A stretch of 5,575 bases of DNA. Source: Woeseiaceae bacterium. GTDB taxonomy: Bacteria > Pseudomonadota > Gammaproteobacteria > Steroidobacterales > Woeseiaceae. Every line of letters begins with the position of its first letter. Within the stretch, counting starts at the first letter, position 1. The position numbers were made by a program, and so were the translations under genes. The DNA lies in the NCBI GenBank assembly GCA_022615525.1, contig JAKEGN010000416.1:1-5575 (forward strand), written 5' to 3'. Of the stretch, positions 1-3,688 are shown one piece after another. Below the pieces are notes generated by a model. It was not told the origin of the DNA. It saw only the letters and a program-made list of their open reading frames with translations, and searched no databases.

Positions 1-146
1 CGCCAGGAAAGATTCAACTTTCAGTTATGGGACGGGTACTGGCGCCAGCCAGCGAGTTCGCTCGAATTCCTCTGTACGATGTTGCTGATTCCGCGGCGGG
101 CGCGGCGCCCTGTCCGTACTGTTGGTTGCCACACGCCGAAAAAAGG
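1..146. other. Left-edge intergenic segment, no supported gene
   Basis: No convincing gene was found here. On the minus strand all three frames hit stop codons between about 27 and 14, and there is no ATG, so a minus-strand gene transcribed leftward would have to start at or beyond the window edge. On the plus strand two frames are open from base 1 (stops at 154-156 and 192-194), but neither translation resembles a family I recognise. The segment holds a promoter-like element on the minus strand (150-123), a GC-rich inverted repeat at 98-110 (GGGCGC-G-GCGCCC) and a 10-bp palindrome at 39-48 (CTGGCGCCAG). The latter two would fall in the 5' leader of a leftward transcript. Confidence 0.5.
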
Positions 147-150
147 TTAC
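123..150 (-). promoter_or_regulatory. ECF-type promoter copy A (reads out of left edge)
   Basis: Read on the minus strand: GTAACC at 150-145, a 16-base spacer starting TTT, then CAACCA at 128-123. The element matches copies B and C in both boxes and in spacing, and shares the 9-mer GGCAACCAA at its -10 end with copy B. The stop codon of mlaB (TAA, 149-147) lies inside the -35-like box, so this promoter would begin a new transcript right where the mla operon ends. Transcription would start near base 116 and run left out of the window. The boxes are seen directly. The promoter role is inferred from the repetition and from the AAC-core -35 typical of ECF sigma factors. Confidence 0.65.
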
Positions 151-476
151 GGATAAGGCGATTCCCGGTCTTTTTCATAATTACTGATACTTAGTAACTG
201 CCGTACACCGTTCACTCGCAGCAGCTCCATAAGTATCGGAGAGCCATTGACGAAACTAATGCGCCTTCCGCTTGCCGACGTAACGGTGGACCACTCAAGC
301 AGGAGCGCAAGGCCGACAGTGCTGGCAAAGTCAGCTTCGCCAATATCGACGGTAATGTCCCTGTAATGCTTGAAATTCTGCAGTCCTTCGCCAAGTGCGG
401 CACCCGCATTCTGCAAATCGATTCTGCCGGCAAAGCGGAATCCACCATCGTCAAGATCGGTAAGGGAGTAGCTCAT
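147..476 (-). CDS. mlaB: STAS-domain protein MlaB
   Basis: A 109-residue cytoplasmic STAS-domain protein, expected to bind the ATPase MlaF and support assembly and activity of the MlaFEDB inner-membrane complex. The diagnostic stretch is near residues 51-61, ASTVGLALLLEW, which lines up with the helix of MlaB proteins carrying a D-T/S-x-G-L-A-L-L-L pattern. The usual Asp is replaced by Ser52, while the functionally important hydroxyl residue (Thr53, equivalent to Thr52 in E. coli as I recall) is kept. Length is close to the ~97 residues of E. coli MlaB, with a short charged C-terminal tail. The ATG overlaps the mlaD stop in an ATGA (473-476), implying translational coupling. It is the last gene of the operon seen here and follows mlaD directly, in the position where mlaC is normally found. 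Confidence 0.82.
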   Translation of the reverse strand: MSYSLTDLDDGGFRFAGRIDLQNAGAALGEGLQNFKHYRDITVDIGEADFASTVGLALLLEWSTVTSASGRRISFVNGSPILMELLRVNGVRQLLSISNYEKDRESPYP

Positions 477-946
477 TCCTTTGGCTCGGCGTTTCCGGTC
501 AACAGGTACTTGCCAATCAGGTTCTCGAGCAGGATGGCTGACTGGGTAATCTGAATCTCGTCATGGTCTTTCAAGACCTCGACGTCACCGCCAGGTCCCA
601 GCTCGATGTACTTCCCCCCGAGCAGGCCGGTCGTAGCGATCGTCGCATCCGTGTCGACAGGCAACTGATCGAACTGCGAACTGATTCGCAATTCCACAAT
701 GGCTTTGTAGTCAATCGGGTCAACGGAGATTTCGGATACGCGACCTATGGTAACGCCAGCCAGCGATACCGGGGCGCGCACTTTCAGATCGCCTACGTGA
801 CCAAACCTTGCCTGCACTGTATAGAACTCCCCGCTGACCAGACCGCCCGAGCCAAACGTCTGCGCCACCAGAAAAGTAACAGCACCGAGACCTAACAAAA
901 TGAAAAGGCCGACACTGACGTCTATTGCACGCGCTGAATTACTCAT
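473..946 (-). CDS. mlaD: MCE-family lipid-binding protein MlaD
   Basis: A 157-residue membrane-anchored periplasmic protein of the MCE family, which forms a hexameric ring on the MlaFE transporter and passes phospholipids between permease and periplasmic carrier. Residues about 10-30 form one N-terminal transmembrane anchor (VSVGLFILLGLGAVTFLVA). The MCE domain covers about 40-118, with V-SLAGVTIGRV near 60-70 and TTGLLGGKYIEL near 105-116, both hallmark segments. A hydrophobic C-terminal helix near 136-150 (SAILLENLIGKYL) matches the pore-lining helix of MlaD. Length is slightly below that of E. coli MlaD. The start lies 1 base after the mlaE stop and the 3' end overlaps mlaB by 4 bases, so it is within one operon. 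Confidence 0.93.
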   Translation of the reverse strand: MSNSARAIDVSVGLFILLGLGAVTFLVAQTFGSGGLVSGEFYTVQARFGHVGDLKVRAPVSLAGVTIGRVSEISVDPIDYKAIVELRISSQFDQLPVDTDATIATTGLLGGKYIELGPGGDVEVLKDHDEIQITQSAILLENLIGKYLLTGNAEPKE

Positions 947-947
947 T

Positions 948-1727
948 TCATACCTCGGGTAAGGTGAGTGCCGTTAGAATGAAATCGAACAACAGGATCC
1001 ACACGGATGTGATGACGACCGTTCGCGTTGCAGCACGGCTCACGCCGGCTGCGGATGGCGCAGCAAAGTAACCTTCATACACACCCATGAGACTTGCAGA
1101 TATGCCAAACACCAGGCTTTTCAGCAATCCGCTGGCGACGTCCTGAAGATCGATGCGACCCTGGATTTGAGACCAGAATGCGCCGCTATCCACTCCGAGC
1201 AAGCCAGTACCAACAAGGCAGGCGCCCAGCACACCCAGCGCACTGAAAATGGCAGCGAGCAGCGGTACTGAGATCACTCCCGCAATGAAGCGCGGCACGA
1301 CGACTCGCCGTATCGGGTCGACAGCCATCAATTCCATAGCGGCGATCTGATCGGTTGCTCGCATCAACCCGACTTCGGCAGCCACTGCGCTGCCGGCCCT
1401 TCCCGCGAAAAGAAGCGCGGCTATTACCGGGCCGAGCTCGCGAACCAGCGCTTCTGCAGCAAATGCGCCGATCGAGTCGGCCTGACCGAACTCAGCCAGT
1501 GTGCTATACGACTGCAGTGCCAATACCATGCCTACAAACAAGCCACCGAACATAATGAGCACCAGGGAAAGCGCGCCGATGTTGTATATCTGTTCGGAAA
1601 TCAGTCGGGGTCGGAGAAAGGCTCCCGGCATGTAAGGGAGCAGGCGCATCGAGAAAATCTGAAATGCGCCAAAGGTAGCGGCGAAGTGCCCGAACTCAAT
1701 CCAGCAGTCACGAATTACCTTGCTCAT
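948..1727 (-). CDS. mlaE: ABC transporter permease MlaE
   Basis: A 259-residue integral inner-membrane permease of the MlaE/YrbE family, which forms a dimer at the core of MlaFEDB and handles phospholipid substrate. The family signature is complete at residues about 94-138: LVRELGPVIAALLFAGRAG, then AAEVGLMRATDQIAAMELM and VDP. Hydrophobic segments are near 50-72, 98-118, 147-176, 200-220 and 236-256, fitting the family topology, with an amphipathic N-terminal stretch before them. The ATG overlaps the mlaF stop in an ATGA (1724-1727), implying coupled translation. Length and composition are ordinary, with no frameshift or missing segment. Confidence 0.95.
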   Translation of the reverse strand: MSKVIRDCWIEFGHFAATFGAFQIFSMRLLPYMPGAFLRPRLISEQIYNIGALSLVLIMFGGLFVGMVLALQSYSTLAEFGQADSIGAFAAEALVRELGPVIAALLFAGRAGSAVAAEVGLMRATDQIAAMELMAVDPIRRVVVPRFIAGVISVPLLAAIFSALGVLGACLVGTGLLGVDSGAFWSQIQGRIDLQDVASGLLKSLVFGISASLMGVYEGYFAAPSAAGVSRAATRTVVITSVWILLFDFILTALTLPEV

Positions 1728-2545
1728 GCGGTAGACATCAACTGCAGTTGCTCTGCGTAATCTGCTCCCGCGTAGTGAAACGGCACCGGGCCGTCCGGCA
1801 AACCGTCCATAAACTGTCGCACTATTGGCGATTCGTCACTACGCATGTTCCCCGGCGTACCGGTAGCGACGACCTTACCGGCGGACAAGAGGAAGATTCG
1901 GTCGGCAAGAAGTTCCGCTTCGACGACATCGTGAGTCACCACGATGCTGGTGATTCCAAGTGAGTCATTCGTCTCGCGAATCAAGCGAAGTATGACGCCG
2001 GCCGCAATCGGATCCAGGCCGGTAAACGGCTCGTCATAGATAATGAGGGACGGATCCAGCACGAGCGCGCGCGCCAGGCCGACGCGACGCGCCATGCCGC
2101 CCGAAAGTTCGGCCGGCATTTTCTTCCACGCGGCTGCCAGCCCCACAGAATGAAGTTTCATGGCAACTATCTGCCGGATCAGCGCTTCCGGCAGTGAGGT
2201 GTGCTCGCGAAGCGGGAATGCGACGTTCTCGAAAACACTGAGATTGGTAAGAAGCGCACCGTGTTGAAACAGCACGCCTATCTGTCGGCGTATTGCATAC
2301 AACCGGTGCCGGGAGCACGGACAGACGACCCGACCGTCGAAGTACACGGAGCCCTGGTGCGGCAACAATTGGCCGGTAATAAGATTCAACAATGTCGTCT
2401 TGCCGGTACCACTCGGACCCATTATGGCGCTGACTTCACCGCGCCGGACATTGAGATTCAATCCGTCGAATATTGTGCGATCGCCACGACTGTAGCTGAC
2501 GTTCCGGATTTCGATCAGATGTTCGGGCACCGCGTTACGCAGCAT
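1724..2545 (-). CDS. mlaF: ABC transporter ATP-binding protein MlaF
   Basis: A 273-residue cytoplasmic ATPase that powers the Mla phospholipid transporter. All nucleotide-binding motifs are intact: Walker A GPSGTGKT (43-50), Q-loop Q94 in LFQHGAL, signature LSGGMARR (147-154), Walker B LIIYDEP with catalytic Glu172, D-loop GLD, and switch His205 in VTHD. PLREHTSLP near 111-119 and DGPVPFHY near 251-258 are characteristic of beta/gammaproteobacterial MlaF; the C-terminal tail contacts the partner subunit and MlaB. The start chosen is the ATG at 2545, because a strong AGGAGG lies 5 bases before it. A longer in-frame reading from a TTG at 2560 would place that Shine-Dalgarno inside the coding region and adds only five unconserved residues. 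It is the first gene of the operon and lies about 99 bases from a predicted transcription start. Confidence 0.95.
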   Translation of the reverse strand: MLRNAVPEHLIEIRNVSYSRGDRTIFDGLNLNVRRGEVSAIMGPSGTGKTTLLNLITGQLLPHQGSVYFDGRVVCPCSRHRLYAIRRQIGVLFQHGALLTNLSVFENVAFPLREHTSLPEALIRQIVAMKLHSVGLAAAWKKMPAELSGGMARRVGLARALVLDPSLIIYDEPFTGLDPIAAGVILRLIRETNDSLGITSIVVTHDVVEAELLADRIFLLSAGKVVATGTPGNMRSDESPIVRQFMDGLPDGPVPFHYAGADYAEQLQLMSTA

Positions 2546-2550
2546 CGCTG

Positions 2551-2556
2551 CCTCCT
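2551..2556 (-). promoter_or_regulatory. Strong Shine-Dalgarno of mlaF (fixes start at 2545)
   Basis: On the minus strand AGGAGG is followed by five bases (CAGCG) and the ATG at 2545. This is a near-perfect site and decides between the ATG and the upstream in-frame TTG at 2560. Confidence 0.9.
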
Positions 2557-2650
2557 GCAATGTCGATACCGTTGTGCAGCTCTTCCTGCGGTAGCCACAA
2601 GCCTGCCGTCATGGATCAGCATGAGTTTGATGTTTCTAATACAGAAGGTT

Positions 2651-2678
2651 TGGTTGCCGGAGGCTGCGAAAAGGTTAC
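2651..2678 (-). promoter_or_regulatory. ECF-type promoter copy B, upstream of mlaF
   Basis: Read on the minus strand: GTAACC at 2678-2673, a 16-base spacer beginning TTTT, then CAACCA at 2656-2651. It has the same boxes and spacing as copies A and C, and GGCAACCAA is shared with copy A. A start near base 2644 would give an mla 5' leader of about 99 bases. It lies back to back with the promoter of the sigma gene, the two -35 boxes being about 36 bases apart, so one sigma factor could serve both divergent operons. The sequence match is direct; the assignment to an ECF sigma is inferred. Confidence 0.75.
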
Positions 2679-2693
2679 GACGTGATCAAAGTC

Positions 2694-2720
2694 AAGTTCA
2701 ATTCACAGAACATTGAACTT
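2694..2720. repeat. 9-bp perfect inverted repeat in divergent control region
   Basis: AAGTTCAAT (2694-2702) and ATTGAACTT (2712-2720) are exact reverse complements separated by 9 bases. The right arm contains the predicted -35 (GAACTT) of the sigma gene; the left arm presents the same hexamer on the minus strand, toward mlaF. No good -10 follows the minus-strand copy at matching distance, so a second sigma site there is doubtful. The dyad may instead be an operator for a dimeric regulator. It lies upstream of both predicted transcription starts, so it would act as DNA and not as an RNA hairpin. Confidence 0.55.
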
Positions 2721-2743
2721 TCCTTCGTGTATGGCAATCTAGA
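2714..2743 (+). promoter_or_regulatory. Probable ECF-type promoter of the sigma-factor operon
   Basis: TGAACTT (2714-2720) resembles the RpoE-type -35 (GGAACTT) and is followed after 17 bases by TCTAGA (2738-2743), close to an RpoE-like -10. It also aligns with copies A-C without gaps: AAC, a pyrimidine, TT, then CTA exactly 20 bases after AAC, where A-C have CCA, CCA and CTA. It may therefore be a diverged member of the same set, which would mean autoregulation. A start near 2749-2750 would leave a very short leader, with the Shine-Dalgarno almost at the 5' end. Confidence 0.6.
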
Positions 2744-2746
2744 TTG
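2735..2746. repeat. 12-bp perfect palindrome over the sigma-gene -10
   Basis: CAATCTAGATTG is its own reverse complement and covers the predicted -10 of the sigma-gene promoter. A protein bound here would block open-complex formation, so it is a candidate operator. A 12-bp palindrome is expected about once by chance in a window this size, so only its position makes it notable. Confidence 0.35.
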
Positions 2747-2750
2747 GCCC

Positions 2751-2755
2751 GGAGG
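2751..2755 (+). promoter_or_regulatory. Shine-Dalgarno of the sigma-factor gene
   Basis: GGAGG lies 8 bases before the ATG at 2764. Another ATG at 2760 is out of frame and closer (4 bases); in-frame ATGs at 2770 and 2785 are farther (14 and 29 bases). Spacing favours 2764. Confidence 0.7.
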
Positions 2756-2763
2756 TACCATGA

Positions 2764-3426
2764 ATGGCAATGGTCTACCGCAATATGGATGAAGGCGAGC
2801 TGCCCGATACCGCGCAGAGTTCGGAATCTGACGGCACTGACAGGGAAGATCTTGAGCTTGTCGATTGCCTGCGTGCCGGCGAGAATCGATGCTACGAATT
2901 GTTCGTAAGGCGCTTCGGACCAAAAGTTCTTGCGATTGCGAGGCGGTACCTGCGATCAATTGCTGATGCCGACGACTGCTTTCAGGATACGTTCATGGCT
3001 ATCTTCGACAACATCGGTACTTTCGAGCAGCGATCATCACTCGGTACGTGGGTTCGCGGCGTTACCGTGAAGCAATGTCTGATGCGAATCCGTGCTGCGG
3101 GGCGGCGACGGGAAGAGTCGATCGAGCATTTACTGCCCGAATTCGATGCGCACGGCAGCCGGGTCCAAACCGATCATGCGAACCGCGCGTCGGGATTCGG
3201 CGAGGCGCTGGACGAATCACGTCTCCGCCTGTTTGTACGCGCCAAGATTGATGACCTCCCTGATGATTACAGAATCACATTGTTGCTGCGCGATATCGAT
3301 GGATACTCAACCAGGGAAACGGCCGACATTCTTGGCATACAGGTCAATGCCGTGAAGACACGCTTACACCGCGCCAGATCGGCGCTGCGATCACTGTTGG
3401 AACCGGAACTGGAGCAACTGTACTGA
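2764..3426 (+). CDS. ECF-family RNA polymerase sigma factor
   Basis: A 220-residue extracytoplasmic-function sigma factor that directs RNA polymerase to a specific promoter set. Residues 1-30 are acidic and poorly conserved. Sigma region 2 covers about 33-112: the helix ELFVRRFGPKVLAIARRYL, then ADADDCFQDTFMAIF (region 2.2, core RNA polymerase contact) and FEQRSSLGTWVRGVTVKQCLMRI (regions 2.3-2.4, promoter melting and -10 reading; quoted in part). After a linker, region 4 covers about 153-212: IDDLPDDYRITLLLRDIDGY followed by the helix-turn-helix TRETADILGIQVNAVKTRLH that reads the -35. There is no long C-terminal extension, so control is expected from the adjacent anti-sigma candidate, which starts 1 base after the stop. 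It most likely recognises the GTAACC-type elements in this window (inference). Start at 2764 is supported by GGAGG 8 bases upstream. Confidence 0.93.
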   Translation: MAMVYRNMDEGELPDTAQSSESDGTDREDLELVDCLRAGENRCYELFVRRFGPKVLAIARRYLRSIADADDCFQDTFMAIFDNIGTFEQRSSLGTWVRGVTVKQCLMRIRAAGRRREESIEHLLPEFDAHGSRVQTDHANRASGFGEALDESRLRLFVRAKIDDLPDDYRITLLLRDIDGYSTRETADILGIQVNAVKTRLHRARSALRSLLEPELEQLY

Positions 3427-3427
3427 T

Positions 3428-3679
3428 ATGTTGACATGTAAGGAATTTGACGACTTCATGATCGACTTCCTCGATCACGAGCTCCCGCTGATGCAGCGGT
3501 TCATTTGCTGGTTGCATGTCAGGATGTGCCGCGATTGTGCCGGCTTTGTCCGGCAGTATCGCCAAACTATCGCTCTCGGAAGGAAGGCGTATGACAACGC
3601 AGATGCAGCCGTGCCTGATTCTGTGCCAGAACCATTGCTCAACGCTGCGCTGACTCACAGCAAAAGGACCCGGGAGTGA
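3428..3679 (+). CDS. Short zinc-finger anti-sigma factor candidate (ZAS/zf-HC2-like)
   Basis: An 83-residue protein that probably binds and inhibits the sigma factor encoded just upstream. Cys4 near the N-terminus together with H30-V-R-M-C34-R-D-C37 gives the Cys...HxxxCxxC pattern of zinc-associated anti-sigma (ZAS) domains. An extra Cys27 lies three residues before His30. There is no hydrophobic stretch long enough to be a transmembrane helix, so it is expected to be cytosolic, unlike membrane-bound RseA-type anti-sigmas. The start is 1 base after the sigma stop, with only a weak GGAG 13 bases upstream, which suggests translational coupling and matched amounts of the two proteins. The C-terminal half (about 45-83) carries no motif I recognise. 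ZAS proteins may sense redox state or zinc, but not all do; the signal here is unknown. Confidence 0.75.
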   Translation: MLTCKEFDDFMIDFLDHELPLMQRFICWLHVRMCRDCAGFVRQYRQTIALGRKAYDNADAAVPDSVPEPLLNAALTHSKRTRE

Positions 3680-3688
3680 TCACTCAGG

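Noticed and set aside
139..147. Intrinsic terminator for the mla operon from the T-run after the mlaB stop
   Set aside because: No stable hairpin precedes the T-run on the minus strand; the T-run is part of the promoter copy A spacer.
1..194. Plus-strand frames open from the left edge, ending at 156 and 194, as a possible 3' end of a convergent gene
   Set aside because: Two overlapping frames are open at once, the translations match no family I recognise, and both would run into the mlaB coding end and across promoter copy A. The frame ending at 156 has gene-like third-position GC, so it is not fully excluded.
1068..1073. Another GTAACC on the plus strand inside mlaE
   Set aside because: It has no CAACYA 16 bases downstream and lies antisense within coding sequence, so it serves as a useful negative comparison for the three real copies.
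2546..2560. Five-residue N-terminal extension of MlaF from a TTG at 2560
   Set aside because: It would place the AGGAGG inside the gene; the ATG at 2545 has ideal spacing and the extra residues are not part of the family.
2694..2699. Second ECF promoter for mla using the minus-strand GAACTT
   Set aside because: No acceptable -10 is found at 15-18 bases or at the AAC-N20-CYA distance; copy B is a far better mla promoter.
2201..2716. 171-codon plus-strand frame across the mlaF 5' end and control region
   Set aside because: It is a shadow of mlaF on the opposite strand; its translation has no recognisable domain and it covers the divergent promoters.
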